A stretch of DNA of 64,000 bases from Hansschlegelia quercus (GCF_004310425.1 NZ_SIUB01000004.1:124001-188000); one strand, 5' to 3'; positions 18,925 through 28,687 are shown, counted from the stretch's first letter. Notes: a model not told the origin generated them from the letters alone. Made by a program: numbers and translations.

Positions 18925-20664
18925 TTGAATCGACAGACCTTCGGCCCGCGTCTCAGCTCCTCTGGAACCGAATTCCGCGTCTGGGCGCCCGCGCATAGAG
19001 AGGTCCGTCTCGAAATCCGCGACAGCGACCCCGTAGCGATGGATCGTTCCGAAGACGGCTGGCACACGAAGACCGTGGAGGCGCCGTTCGGCGCGCGCTA
19101 CCGCTTCCACCTGCCCGACGGGCTCAGCGTTCCCGATCCGGCCTCACGCTTTCAGGACGGCGACGTCCACGGCTGGAGCGTTTTGGTCGATCCGGACGAA
19201 TATTCCTGGAAGACCACGGGCTGGAAGGGCCGGCCGTGGCGGGAAGCCGTGGTCTACGAACTTCATGTCGGCGTCTATGGCGGCTTCAACGGCGTCGCCG
19301 AGGCCCTGCCGAAGCTCGCGGAGCTCGGCGTCACCGCGATCGAGTTGATGCCGATCAACGATTTTCCGGGCGAGCGGAACTGGGGCTATGACGGCGTGCT
19401 GCCCTATGCGCCAGACGCGGCCTATGGGACTCCCGCCGAGTTGAAGGCGCTCGTCGACCGAGCGCACGAGCTCGGGCTGATGATGCTGCTCGACGTCGTC
19501 TACAACCACTTCGGCCCTGACGGGAACTACATCCCGGCGGAAGCGCCGCAGTTCTTCCGCGAGGATCTGCATACGCCCTGGGGCGGCGCGATCGATTTCC
19601 GCCTTCCCGACGTGCGGGCTTACTTCACCGAGAACGTGCTGTTCTGGATGGAGGAATACGGCTTCGACGGCGTGCGCATGGACGCCGTCCACGCGATCTC
19701 CGAGAGCGACTGGATCGACGAAACCGCGGCAGCCGTCCGTTCGCTGGAGGTCGAAACCGGCCGCAAGCTGCACATCGTTCTCGAAAACGAGTTCAACGAG
19801 CAGAGCCATCTCGCAGGCGATGTCGATGCGCAATGGAACGACGATTTCCACCACGTCTTCCACGTCCTGCTGACGGGCGAGCAAGAGGGCTATTACGAGG
19901 ACTTCTCCGAGGACACGGCGGGCAAGCTCGCGCGCACCCTGCAGGACGGCTTCGTCTATCAGGGCGAAACGTCGCCTCATTCAGGTAAAAAACGCGGCAC
20001 GTCGAGCGGGCATCTGGCGCCGACGGCGTTCGTCAGCTTTCTGCAGAACCACGACCAGATCGGCAACCGCGCCTTTGGCGATCGTCTGACGACGCTTGCG
20101 CCGCCTCAAGGCGTGGAAGCCGCGACGGCGGCTCTTCTGCTCTGCCCCCACATTCCGATGATCTACATGGGCGAGGAGGTGGCGAGCGAGACGCCGTTCC
20201 TGTTCTTCACCGACCATTCCGGCGAGCTCGCCGACGCCGTGCGTGAGGGACGGCGCAAGGAGTTCTCCAAGTTCGCAGCCTTCGCCGGCGCCGAGGTGCC
20301 CGACCCGAACGCGCTAAAGACCTTCACGGACTCGATCCCCAAACCGCATCCCGAGCGCGCCGACGCGCGCCTCGCGTTGTTCAGGACGCTGCTGACGATC
20401 CGCGCGGCGGAGCTCGCGCCTTATCTCGATGGCTGCGCGGCGGCGGGGGCGGAGGTGGTCGGCGATAAGGCGGTCGTCTCGCGCTGGACGCTGGGCGACG
20501 GTTCGGCGCTGACGATGGCGATCAATCTCGCGAACGAGCCGGTTTCCCTGTCCTCGCTCGAAGGCCCGGTCCTGTTCGAGAGCGTGGCCGGCGCGGCGGA
20601 TATGGCGCGATCGGGTTCTCTGCCGGGCTTTTCCACCATCGTCCTGAAGGAGCCCGCTGCGTGA
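18925..20664 (+). CDS. treZ: Malto-oligosyltrehalose trehalohydrolase TreZ
   Basis: TreZ releases trehalose from maltooligosyl-trehalose made by TreY. The 579-residue protein begins FGPRLSSSGTEFRVWAPAHR (CBM48-like), then has GERNWGYDGVLPYAP, GVRMDAVHAI (Asp253), LENEFNE (catalytic Glu probably 287) and QNHDQIGNRAFG (Asp377). It uses a TTG start at 18925 with GGAG nine bases upstream. Its stop overlaps the malQ GTG start (GTGA), indicating coupled translation. Confidence 0.95.
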   Translation: MNRQTFGPRLSSSGTEFRVWAPAHREVRLEIRDSDPVAMDRSEDGWHTKTVEAPFGARYRFHLPDGLSVPDPASRFQDGDVHGWSVLVDPDEYSWKTTGWKGRPWREAVVYELHVGVYGGFNGVAEALPKLAELGVTAIELMPINDFPGERNWGYDGVLPYAPDAAYGTPAELKALVDRAHELGLMMLLDVVYNHFGPDGNYIPAEAPQFFREDLHTPWGGAIDFRLPDVRAYFTENVLFWMEEYGFDGVRMDAVHAISESDWIDETAAAVRSLEVETGRKLHIVLENEFNEQSHLAGDVDAQWNDDFHHVFHVLLTGEQEGYYEDFSEDTAGKLARTLQDGFVYQGETSPHSGKKRGTSSGHLAPTAFVSFLQNHDQIGNRAFGDRLTTLAPPQGVEAATAALLLCPHIPMIYMGEEVASETPFLFFTDHSGELADAVREGRRKEFSKFAAFAGAEVPDPNALKTFTDSIPKPHPERADARLALFRTLLTIRAAELAPYLDGCAAAGAEVVGDKAVVSRWTLGDGSALTMAINLANEPVSLSSLEGPVLFESVAGAADMARSGSLPGFSTIVLKEPAA

Positions 20665-22748
20665 GCGAGGACGAACTCGTCAAGCGTCTTGCGACGCGGG
20701 CCGGTTTCGCGGTCGACTGGGTCGACCAATCCGGCAAAGAGCAGACGGTCTCGCCGGAAACGCTGCGCGCGTTGCTGAAAGCCATGGACCTGCCTTCGGG
20801 GGGACAGCGGGAAGCGGAAGAGTCGCTCGCGAAGCTCGACGAGATCGACCGTCAGCCGGCGAAGCTGACCACCGCGACGGTCGGGCAGTCCTTTGCGGTG
20901 GACGCCAAGCCCGGCGCGGCGAAGCTGGTGCGCGAGGACGGCGAGATTTTCGATCTCACGCTCGGCGACGCCGGCGGGGGCAAGGCGCTGATGCGGCCGA
21001 TTCTCGAAAGCGGCTATCACACGCTCCACGCGGGAGACCAGGAGATCGCTCTCGCGATCGCGCCGACGCGCGGCCGCTCGATCGTGGACGCCGCCGGCGG
21101 ACGGCGGATGTGGGGCCTCGCCGCTCAGGTCTACAGCCTCACCCGCCGAGGCGACGGCGGCATCGGCGACATGGGCGGAGTCGCGGCTCTCGCCGAGACG
21201 CTCGGACGCGCGGGCGCGGACGCGCTGGCGCTGTCGCCCGTCCATGCCGGATTCAGCGCCGACCCGCATCATTTTGGGCCTTATTCCCCGTCGAGCCGAC
21301 TGTTCCTAAACCCGCTCAACGCCGACCCCGAATTCCTGTTCGGCGAGGATCGCGTCCAGGAGGCCGCACGTGTTTCGCAGGTCGCGAGCGCGCGACGGCA
21401 GCACGAGAGCGAGCCGCTGATCGACTGGCCGGAGGCCTCGCGCGCCAAGCTCGCGAGTTTACGCGCGCTGTTCGAGAGCTTCCGTTCGGTGGAGCTCGCA
21501 GAGGGCTCGGCCGGTCATCTCGCGACCGATTTCGGGGCTTTCTGCACGGAAGGCGGCGCGCTGCTGGAAGAGCACGCCCGTTTCGAGGCGCTGCACGAGG
21601 CGCGCTTCGGCAAGGACCTCGGCCAGTGGGACTGGCGGAGCTGGCCGGAAGCATTGCGTGACCCGCGCGGCGAGGCTGTCGCCGCCTTTGCCGCCGAGCA
21701 TGCCGGCGCCGTGGACTTCCACCTCTTCCTGCAATGGATCGCGGACCGCTCCTTCGCCGCAGCGCAGGCTGCGGCGAAATCCGCCGGCATGGCGGTCGGG
21801 CTGATCTCGGATCTAGCGGTAGGTATGGACGCCGGCGGCAGCCACGCCTGGAGCCGGCAGAACGACGTGCTGGTTGGCCTCTCCGTCGGTTCGCCGCCCG
21901 ACTTGTTCAACCCGAACGGCCAAGCCTGGGGCCTCGCGACATTCTCGCCGATCGCGCTCAAGACCACAGGCTTCGCGCCCTATCTCGCCACGCTGCGCGC
22001 CTGCATGCGCAACGCCGGCGGCGTGCGGATCGACCACGCGATGGGACTCGCCCGCCTGTGGATGGTGCCCGAAGGCGCCAAGGCGACGGAGGGCGCCTAT
22101 CTCAGCTTCCCGCTTGACGACATGCTGCGGCTGACCGCGCTCGAATCCGAAAAGAACGAGGCCGTCGTCGTCGGCGAAGATCTCGGCACCGTGCCGGAAG
22201 GATTCCGTGAGAAGATTGGCGCCGCCGGGATCGCCGGCATGCGCGTGCTGCAATTCGAGCGCGACCAGCAAGGCCGCTTCTTTGCGCCCGAACGGTACGC
22301 TCATGACGCGCTTGCCATGACCACGACCCACGACTTGCCGACCATGGCAGGCTGGTGGAGCGGCGCGGACATTGACTTGCGCGCCTCGATCGCGGGCGAT
22401 CAGTTCGGCGAAACCCAGGACAATGACCGCGACGACCGCGCGAAGGACCGTCCCGCGCTGTGGAGCGCGCTCCGAGAGGCGGGCGTCGCGGATGGCGAGA
22501 CGCCTCAGCCCGACGCGCCCGACGCCGTGGTCGACGCTTCGGTCGCGTTTCTGGCGAAGACGCCGTCTCGGCTTGTCCTGCTGCCGCTCGAAGATGCCCT
22601 GGCTCAGGTCGAGCAGCCCAATCTGCCCGGCACGCTCGACGAGCACCCGAACTGGCGGAGACGGTTGAGCGCGCCTGCGCCCGAGCTTCTGGCCGGACCC
22701 GGCCCGGCCCGGCGGCTTGCGGCGTTGAACAAGAGACGCGCCGGCTAA
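20661..22748 (+). CDS. malQ: 4-alpha-glucanotransferase MalQ (amylomaltase)
   Basis: MalQ moves alpha-1,4-glucan segments between chains, releasing glucose and lengthening short maltodextrins. The 695-residue GH77 protein has an N-terminal extension (residues about 1-150) before the catalytic part. Motifs are SPVHAGFSADPHHFGPYSPS, VRIDHAMGL (Asp458), VVGEDLGTVP (Glu506) and TTHDLPTMAGWW (Asp558). The GTG start overlaps the treZ stop. Sitting between treZ and treY, it probably rebuilds chains long enough for TreY from short remnants. Confidence 0.94.
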   Translation: MSEDELVKRLATRAGFAVDWVDQSGKEQTVSPETLRALLKAMDLPSGGQREAEESLAKLDEIDRQPAKLTTATVGQSFAVDAKPGAAKLVREDGEIFDLTLGDAGGGKALMRPILESGYHTLHAGDQEIALAIAPTRGRSIVDAAGGRRMWGLAAQVYSLTRRGDGGIGDMGGVAALAETLGRAGADALALSPVHAGFSADPHHFGPYSPSSRLFLNPLNADPEFLFGEDRVQEAARVSQVASARRQHESEPLIDWPEASRAKLASLRALFESFRSVELAEGSAGHLATDFGAFCTEGGALLEEHARFEALHEARFGKDLGQWDWRSWPEALRDPRGEAVAAFAAEHAGAVDFHLFLQWIADRSFAAAQAAAKSAGMAVGLISDLAVGMDAGGSHAWSRQNDVLVGLSVGSPPDLFNPNGQAWGLATFSPIALKTTGFAPYLATLRACMRNAGGVRIDHAMGLARLWMVPEGAKATEGAYLSFPLDDMLRLTALESEKNEAVVVGEDLGTVPEGFREKIGAAGIAGMRVLQFERDQQGRFFAPERYAHDALAMTTTHDLPTMAGWWSGADIDLRASIAGDQFGETQDNDRDDRAKDRPALWSALREAGVADGETPQPDAPDAVVDASVAFLAKTPSRLVLLPLEDALAQVEQPNLPGTLDEHPNWRRRLSAPAPELLAGPGPARRLAALNKRRAG

Positions 22749-22828
22749 CCGCCGAACGAACGGCTTTTCTTTCACGTTTCCCTATCCGGCCCTCCCTGCA
22801 AGGGAGTTCTCAGGAGTTCCCCTTCGTG

Positions 22829-25459
22829 ATGCAAACGCTCGATCCCGCCGCTCCGCCCCGCGCGACGATGCGTCTGCAGTTTCACAAGGATTTCCCGTTC
22901 GAGAACGCGATCCCGCTCGCGCCCTATCTGAAGGCGCTCGGCGTCAGCCACCTCTATTCCTCGCCGATCCTCACCGCGCGCGCCGGCTCGATGCACGGCT
23001 ACGACGTGATCGACCCGACCACTGTCAATCCGGAGCTTGGCGGCGAGGAAGGCTTCCGAAAGCTCGTCGCTGCGCTGCGCGAGCAGGGGCTAGGGATCAT
23101 CGTCGATATCGTCCCGAACCACATGGCGGTCGGCAAGGACGACAATGCCTGGTGGCTCGACGTGCTGACCTACGGCCGCGGCAGCCGGTTCGGGCATTTC
23201 TTCGACATCGACTGGGAGCCCGCGGACCCAGCGCTCCACGGCAAGATCCTGGTGCCGACGCTTGGGCCGACCTATGGCGAGGCGCTCTCGTCCGGCGACC
23301 TCAAGATCACGCGCGAAGGCAAGCGCGGCGGTCTCGCGATCCGCTACGCCGATCACCTCTTCCCGCTGCGTCCCGAGGATCGGCAGGAGATCGAGGATTC
23401 CGGGCTCGAAGCCTATGACGGCACGACGCCGGAGGGCGAAGCCAAGCTGCACGCGCTGCTCGAGAAGCAGAACTGGCGGCTCGCCTCCTGGACGGTCGCC
23501 GGGGACGAAATCAACTGGCGCCGGTTTTTCGACGTCAACGAGCTGGCTGGACTGCGCATCGGCGACCCCGCAGTGTTCGAGGCGACCCACGAGACGCTGC
23601 TGAACCTCTACGCTGAAGGCCTGATCGACGGCTTCCGCGTCGACCATATCGACGGTCTCGCCGACCCCGGCCTCTACGCGCGGCGGCTTCGCGAGCATCT
23701 GGAGGAGCGCCAGAAAGAGCGGCCGGGCGCGCTTAGCGAACAGCCGGCTTATCTCGTCATCGAGAAGATCCTCGGGCCCGGCGAACGGCTCGCGACGGAC
23801 TGGAAGGTCGACGGCGCGAGCGGCTACGATTTCATGGACGAAGTCAGCATGCTGGAGCACGCGTCGTCCGGCCAGGAGACGCTCTCGGCTTTCTGGGCCG
23901 AGATCTCGGGGAGGCCCGCGAGCTTCCATGACGAGGAGGAGATCGCCCGCCGCGAAATCCTCGACCGCTCGTTCTCCGCCCAGCTCGATCAGGCGACGAT
24001 CGCGCTCCACGATCTGGCGCGCCTTGACTACCGCACGCGCGACACCTCAAAAGCCTCGATCCGCCGCGCGCTGATCGAGCTGCTCGCGCATTTCCCGGCC
24101 TACCGCACCTATGCGTCGCCCACGCTCGGGCGGACGGAAGGGGACAAGCCGATCTTCGCCACGGCGCTCGAAAAGGCGCGAGAGACCATCCTGCCGGCGG
24201 ACGCGCCGATCCTCGACCTGCTGGACAACTGGCTCGGCGGCGAGCCTTCCCCGCCCGAGCAGGTCGTAGCCCGCGACAAGGCCATCCAGCGCTTCCAGCA
24301 GCTCTCCGCGCCCGTCGCGGCTAAAGCCGTCGAGGACACCGCGTTCTATCGCTACGGCAAGCTGCTCTCGCGCACCGACGTCGGCTTCGACGTCGCGACC
24401 TTCGCGATCGACGTCCCGACCTTCCACGAGAAGATGCAGGAGCGCGCCAAGACCTTCCCGGAGGCGATGCTCACCACATCGACCCACGATCACAAGCGTG
24501 GCGAGGACGTGCGCGCTCGTCTCGCCGTTCTGAGCGAAATTCCGGACGAGTGGATCGCCGCCGTCGAACGCTGGCGCGCGATGGCCGAGCCGTTCCGCGA
24601 CGGCGACAAACCGAGCGCGGCTGACGAGCAGATCCTCTACCAGACCCTCGTCGGCGCCTGGCCGCACGACCTGAAGACCGACGATGCGAAAGGGCTCAAG
24701 ACCTTCGCCGAGCGCATCGCCGGCTGGCAGCAAAAGGCGCTGCGCGAGGCTAAGCTCCAGACCGACTGGACCGCGCCGAACGAGGCCTACGAAAATGCGG
24801 CGCAGGGTCTGCTCAGCACGCTGCTGACCGGCTCGGACGCAGCGCTTCGCACGGACATCGCCGCGTTCGCCGCACGCATCGGCCCGGCGGGCGCCGCGAA
24901 CGGCCTGCTGCAAATGCTGCTCAAGCTTACCGTCCCAGGCGTTCCCGACATCTACCAAGGCACCGAGTTCTGGGATCTGTCGCTGGTCGACCCCGACAAC
25001 CGCCGGCCGGTCGATTACGACGCGCGGAGAGCCGCGCTCGACCGGAGAGAAACTGCTGCGACAGCGGCGGCGCACTGGGCGGATGGCGCGGTAAAGCAGG
25101 CGATCGCAGCGGCCGCGCTTGGGCTCCGCGCGAAGCGCCCGAAGCTGTTCGCCGCGGGCGCCTATGTCCCGCTTGAAATCACCGGACCATCGGCTGGCGA
25201 TGTCGTCGCCTTTGCGCGCGCGCTCAATGACGACGCGGCCATCGTCATTGGCCTCCGCTGCATCGCAAATCGGCTTTCAGCCGATGGAAGCCTCTCGCTG
25301 AAGCCGGAAGTGTTGCAGGACCACCACATCGCGATCCCGCGCGCACATGTGGGACGCCAGACTATCGATCTAGCCACCGGACGTTCTCTCGCGCTGGAGC
25401 CCAAGATGTCCTTGGGGACAATGCTCTCGCTGCCGGTCTGCCTTCTCGAACTGACATAA
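22829..25459 (+). CDS. treY: Malto-oligosyltrehalose synthase TreY
   Basis: TreY converts the reducing-end alpha-1,4 linkage of maltodextrins into a trehalose-type alpha-1,1 linkage. The 876-residue protein has RLQFHKDFPFENAIPLAPYL, SPILTARAGSMHGYDVIDP, GFRVDHIDGLADP (Asp272), VIEKILGPGE (Glu312), WKVDGASGYDFM and STHDHKRGED (Asp554), all TreY-typical. ATG 22829 is used; a GTG one codon earlier (22826) is better spaced from AGGAG (9 bases) and may be the real start. An open frame runs upstream inside malQ but is not coding. It ends the (+) glucan cluster. Confidence 0.95.
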   Translation: MQTLDPAAPPRATMRLQFHKDFPFENAIPLAPYLKALGVSHLYSSPILTARAGSMHGYDVIDPTTVNPELGGEEGFRKLVAALREQGLGIIVDIVPNHMAVGKDDNAWWLDVLTYGRGSRFGHFFDIDWEPADPALHGKILVPTLGPTYGEALSSGDLKITREGKRGGLAIRYADHLFPLRPEDRQEIEDSGLEAYDGTTPEGEAKLHALLEKQNWRLASWTVAGDEINWRRFFDVNELAGLRIGDPAVFEATHETLLNLYAEGLIDGFRVDHIDGLADPGLYARRLREHLEERQKERPGALSEQPAYLVIEKILGPGERLATDWKVDGASGYDFMDEVSMLEHASSGQETLSAFWAEISGRPASFHDEEEIARREILDRSFSAQLDQATIALHDLARLDYRTRDTSKASIRRALIELLAHFPAYRTYASPTLGRTEGDKPIFATALEKARETILPADAPILDLLDNWLGGEPSPPEQVVARDKAIQRFQQLSAPVAAKAVEDTAFYRYGKLLSRTDVGFDVATFAIDVPTFHEKMQERAKTFPEAMLTTSTHDHKRGEDVRARLAVLSEIPDEWIAAVERWRAMAEPFRDGDKPSAADEQILYQTLVGAWPHDLKTDDAKGLKTFAERIAGWQQKALREAKLQTDWTAPNEAYENAAQGLLSTLLTGSDAALRTDIAAFAARIGPAGAANGLLQMLLKLTVPGVPDIYQGTEFWDLSLVDPDNRRPVDYDARRAALDRRETAATAAAHWADGAVKQAIAAAALGLRAKRPKLFAAGAYVPLEITGPSAGDVVAFARALNDDAAIVIGLRCIANRLSADGSLSLKPEVLQDHHIAIPRAHVGRQTIDLATGRSLALEPKMSLGTMLSLPVCLLELT

Positions 25460-25595
25460 CGGCCTAAGTCGTTTTACGGATGGTCTCGCCGCGAAATCGT
25501 GTTGTCCTCTAAAGGCCGATTCATTCGCTGCTTCGTGCATAGCTTGCGCCTTTGAGGGGCGCCCTACGAAGCGGGCAGGTCGGCGAGGTGCGACC

Positions 25596-25826
25596 ATGGA
25601 CGCGCTCAAGCTCCAGGTGTCCCTTCAGGACGCCGAACTTCTGAACCAGGCTCTCGACGTCTACGCCACTACCCTGATGTGCGCACCCCTGGGCCTGGGT
25701 CTCGACCTCGCGATCGCGGCGCGTCAGCTGCGTGATCGGCTGGAGAACGCGGCGAACCAGCACGAAGCCGTGCGGGACGCCGCGGAAGACCCGGACGGCA
25801 ACGTATTGATGTTCGCCCGCGTCTGA
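25596..25826 (+). CDS. Small hypothetical protein
   Basis: A 76-residue ORF (MDALKLQVSLQDAELLNQAL...) predicted helical, without signal sequence. A GAGGTG sequence lies 6 bases before the ATG. It follows treY by 136 bases on the same strand but need not be cotranscribed. No family is recognised. Confidence 0.5.
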   Translation: MDALKLQVSLQDAELLNQALDVYATTLMCAPLGLGLDLAIAARQLRDRLENAANQHEAVRDAAEDPDGNVLMFARV

Positions 25827-25901
25827 AGCGGCGGCGACGTCAAGCTTACCAGGTTTGTTGCCGCGACGAAGATTGCGCCAATTCACGCCGGAACCGCGGC
25901 C

Positions 25902-26016
25902 GTCATCCCGGGCTTGTCCCGGGATCCATAAACGCGGCGCTGCGAATTAAAGCCGGACGCGTATCGATCGATCCTGACAGAGTTGCGGCAATGGATCCCG
26001 GGAAGCCCGGGATGAC
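25902..26016. repeat. Long inverted repeat element between two genes
   Basis: Two nearly identical inverted arms (25902-25929 and 25991-26016) flank about 61 bases of unrelated sequence. Each arm is itself palindromic (ATCCCGGG...CCCGGGAT). The arms match a frequent alphaproteobacterial dispersed repeat (GTCATCCCGGGCTTGTCCC type). It may act as a hairpin between the hypothetical gene and the TPR lipoprotein gene, or be a small non-autonomous mobile element. Confidence 0.8.
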
Positions 26017-26077
26017 GACGGAGGATGTCGGCGCGCAAACTGCCTCGCCGGGAAGCCCCAAGCGCTTCAGCGCCCCC

Positions 26078-26944
26078 TCAGTTCTCCGAATAGCTCTGGC
26101 CAGCCCTGCCGCCGACGCGTTCGAAGCCGTCCTTGGCGCGGCGATCGTTGCGGTCGATGTTCAGCGCCTGCGCATAGGACGCCCGCGCCTTGTTGGTCTC
26201 GCCGCGCTTCTCGAACGCCATGCCGCGCCCGATCCAGGCGTCGATATATTTCGGATTGAGCGTGCGAGCGGTGTTGAAGTCGTCAATCGCCGCCGCCGCG
26301 TCGCCTTCCGCGAGATAGCTCATGCCTCGCCCGACATAGGGCTCTGCGGCAGTCACCGAGATCGCGGTGGCCTTGGTGAAATCGTCGATCGCCTCGGCGT
26401 TTTGGCCCTGCGCCTGATGGATCAGGCCGCGATTGTGCCAGGCCTGCGCATTGTTCGGGTCAAGCTGGATCGCGCGGTTGAAGTCCTCCAGCGCGGCGTC
26501 GGTCCGGCCGGACTGGCGGTAGAGATTGCCGCGGCCGACATAGGCGGCGCTGTAATTGCCGTCGACCTCGATCGCGCGGTTGTAGTCCGCGAGCGCCGCG
26601 CCGTTATTGTTCAGTGAGCGGTAGGCAAGAGCGCGGTTGGCGTAGGCCTTGGCGAACGAGCCGTTGATCTGGATGGCGCGGTTGAAGTCGCCGATCGCGT
26701 TGTCGTACTGGCCGAGCCTTGCATAGGCCGAGCCGCGCATGTTGAGCGCTTCCGGATCGGACGGATTGGCGTTGACGACCTGGGTCAGCGAGCCGAGGTC
26801 GGACTGGCGAGCCGCATAGACGTCGGGATCGACCGAGCGCGAGCCGCCCGCTCCGCTCATCGTGTCGCAGGCCGCAAGTCCGAACGCGAGGAGAGCGAAC
26901 GCGCCCCCACGAACCAGCAGCTTCGTCCCGACCCGCGCCTTCAT
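26078..26944 (-). CDS. TPR-repeat lipoprotein
   Basis: A 288-residue protein with a lipoprotein signal peptide (lipobox LAAC, Cys about residue 26). About six consecutive tetratricopeptide repeats follow (for example AYANRALAYRSLNNNGAALADYNRAIEVDGN). It resembles NlpI-like and other periplasmic TPR lipoproteins that scaffold envelope complexes; the partner is unknown. GAAGGTGAGG lies just before the ATG at 26944. It is a monocistronic gene downstream of rpsU and its terminator. Confidence 0.88.
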   Translation of the reverse strand: MKARVGTKLLVRGGAFALLAFGLAACDTMSGAGGSRSVDPDVYAARQSDLGSLTQVVNANPSDPEALNMRGSAYARLGQYDNAIGDFNRAIQINGSFAKAYANRALAYRSLNNNGAALADYNRAIEVDGNYSAAYVGRGNLYRQSGRTDAALEDFNRAIQLDPNNAQAWHNRGLIHQAQGQNAEAIDDFTKATAISVTAAEPYVGRGMSYLAEGDAAAAIDDFNTARTLNPKYIDAWIGRGMAFEKRGETNKARASYAQALNIDRNDRRAKDGFERVGGRAGQSYSEN

Positions 26945-27064
26945 GGCCTCACCTTCTTACCGCCCCAAGCGACCGTAGCCGCCAGACACAGGCGGATTGC
27001 GGCAGGATTGGGATCGTCGCCCCTGACATCGGCCGATCGCGCGGAACGCCCGGCCCCAAACGCG

Positions 27065-27096
27065 AAAACGCCCGCCGGCGTTGCCGGGCGGGCGCA
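27065..27096 (-). terminator. Terminator after rpsU
   Basis: A GC-rich hairpin read on the minus strand as GCGCCCGCCCGGC-AAC-GCCGGCGGGCG, with one unpaired base, followed by TTTTC. It lies about 75 bases beyond the rpsU stop. Confidence 0.72.
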
Positions 27097-27169
27097 CTTT
27101 TCAGATCTTCCAACGCCTTGAGCGACCATACGCGCAAGAGGCGTCAGCGAATCACTCGATCGGTCTGAA

Positions 27170-27397
27170 TCAGACCTTCTTCTTCGGCATCGGGATGAGG
27201 CCTTCGCGCTGAGCGCGCTTGCGGGCCAGCTTGCGGGCGCGACGGACGGCCTCAGCCTCCTCGCGCGCGCGCTTCTCGGACGGCTTTTCGTAATGGCCGC
27301 GGAGCTTCATTTCACGGAAGATGCCTTCGCGCTGCATCTTCTTCTTCAGGGCCTTGAGGGCCTGGTCGACATTGTTGTCGCGGACGAGAACCTGCAC
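27170..27397 (-). CDS. rpsU: 30S ribosomal protein S21
   Basis: S21 (bS21) is a small basic protein of the 30S subunit that helps base-pairing between 16S rRNA and the Shine-Dalgarno sequence. The 75-residue product reads [20 protein letters not shown] and later [20 protein letters not shown], as in alphaproteobacterial S21. It starts at GTG 27397 with GAGG 6 bases upstream. The frame open to 27526 has no similarity and is discarded. It lies about 200 bases downstream of purK, with its own promoter probable. Confidence 0.96.
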   Translation of the reverse strand: MQVLVRDNNVDQALKALKKKMQREGIFREMKLRGHYEKPSEKRAREEAEAVRRARKLARKRAQREGLIPMPKKKV

Positions 27398-27598
27398 GTG
27401 TTGCCTCGGTTTGGCGAACGGGATCGGCGAAACAGGCCCCGTCCGAACCGGAACGAAGGCCGAAAACGAAAAAGCGACGCCCACGCGAAAACGCGCGCGC
27501 CGCTCGTGTGGCGGAGGGCATAGCAAAGCGAAGGGGGCTTGTCCATGAGGGCGAAGTCACTATGCGCGCGAGGGGTAACCCGCCGCGCGCAGAGAGCG

Positions 27599-28684
27599 CT
27601 AATCCCGCTCCACCCGCGTCACATGCCCCATCTTGCGGCCGGGCGCGGGCGCGCCTTTGCCGTAGAGGTGCAGCGCGGAGCCCGGCTCAGCCAGAATCTC
27701 GCGCCAGCGCTCGGCCTCGGCGCCGAGCAGGTTCGTCATCGTGACCCGGCCGCGCGTGACGGTCGAGCCGAGCGGCCAGCCGGCGATGGCGCGGACGTGC
27801 TGCTCGAACTGGCTGGTCTCGGCGCCCTCGATGGTCCAGTGCCCGGAATTGTGCACCCGCGGCGCGATCTCGTTGACGACGACGCGCTCGCCGGTCGGCC
27901 CGTCGACCAGAAACAGTTCGACAGCGAACACGCCGACATAATCGAGCGCCTGACCGATCTTTCGGGCGATGGCGAGCGCCGAGGCGGCCGTCTCCGACTT
28001 GATCGACGCCGGCACATGGGAGGAGCGCAGGATGTGGTTCTCGTGCCGGTTCTCCACCACGTCCCAGGCCGCGAAGGCGCCGTCGCGCCCCCGGGCGGCG
28101 ACGACGGAGACTTCGGCGCGGAACGGCACAAAAGCCTCGAGGATGGCGGGCTGGCCATTCATCAGGCCGAGCGCCGCATCGAGCGCGACGCCCTCGCGCA
28201 CCAGCGTCTGGCCCTTGCCGTCATAACCGAAGCGGCGCGTCTTTAGCACTGCGGGCCGACCGATGGCGCCGACCGCCGCCGCCATGCTGGCGCGGTCGTC
28301 GACGGCGGCGAAGTTCGGCGTCGGCAGGCCGAGGTCGCGGACGAAGCTCTTTTCCGTCAGCCGGTCCTGCGTGGTCGCGAGCGCCTTTTCGCCGGGAAAC
28401 AGCGGCGCGTGGCTCGCCACCAGCCGGGCTGTCTCCGCCGGCACGTTCTCGAATTCGTAGGTGACGACATCGACGCTCTTGGCGAAGCGCGCCAGCGCCT
28501 CCTCGTCGTCATAGGCGCCGACGGTATGCGCGGCGGCGACATCGAAGGCGGGGCTCGCCGCGTCCGGCGCATAGATGTGGGCCTTCAGGCCGAGCGGCGC
28601 GGCCGCGAGCGCGATCATGCGGCCGAGCTGGCCGCCGCCGAGAATGCCGATGGTCGACCCGGGAGCGAGTGGAGCTGGCGCCAT
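27599..28684 (-). CDS. purK: N5-carboxyaminoimidazole ribonucleotide synthase PurK
   Basis: PurK uses ATP and bicarbonate to carboxylate AIR to N5-CAIR. The 361-residue ATP-grasp protein has IGILGGGQLGRMIA at the N-terminus, VTYEFENVPAE, DRLTEKSFVRDLGLPTP, RRFGYDGKGQ and VNEIAPRVHNSGHWTIEG, all PurK hallmarks. It follows purE by three bases on the same strand, giving a purEK operon that feeds PurC. ATG 28684 is the natural start. Confidence 0.97.
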   Translation of the reverse strand: MAPAPLAPGSTIGILGGGQLGRMIALAAAPLGLKAHIYAPDAASPAFDVAAAHTVGAYDDEEALARFAKSVDVVTYEFENVPAETARLVASHAPLFPGEKALATTQDRLTEKSFVRDLGLPTPNFAAVDDRASMAAAVGAIGRPAVLKTRRFGYDGKGQTLVREGVALDAALGLMNGQPAILEAFVPFRAEVSVVAARGRDGAFAAWDVVENRHENHILRSSHVPASIKSETAASALAIARKIGQALDYVGVFAVELFLVDGPTGERVVVNEIAPRVHNSGHWTIEGAETSQFEQHVRAIAGWPLGSTVTRGRVTMTNLLGAEAERWREILAEPGSALHLYGKGAPAPGRKMGHVTRVERD

Positions 28685-28687
28685 GGC

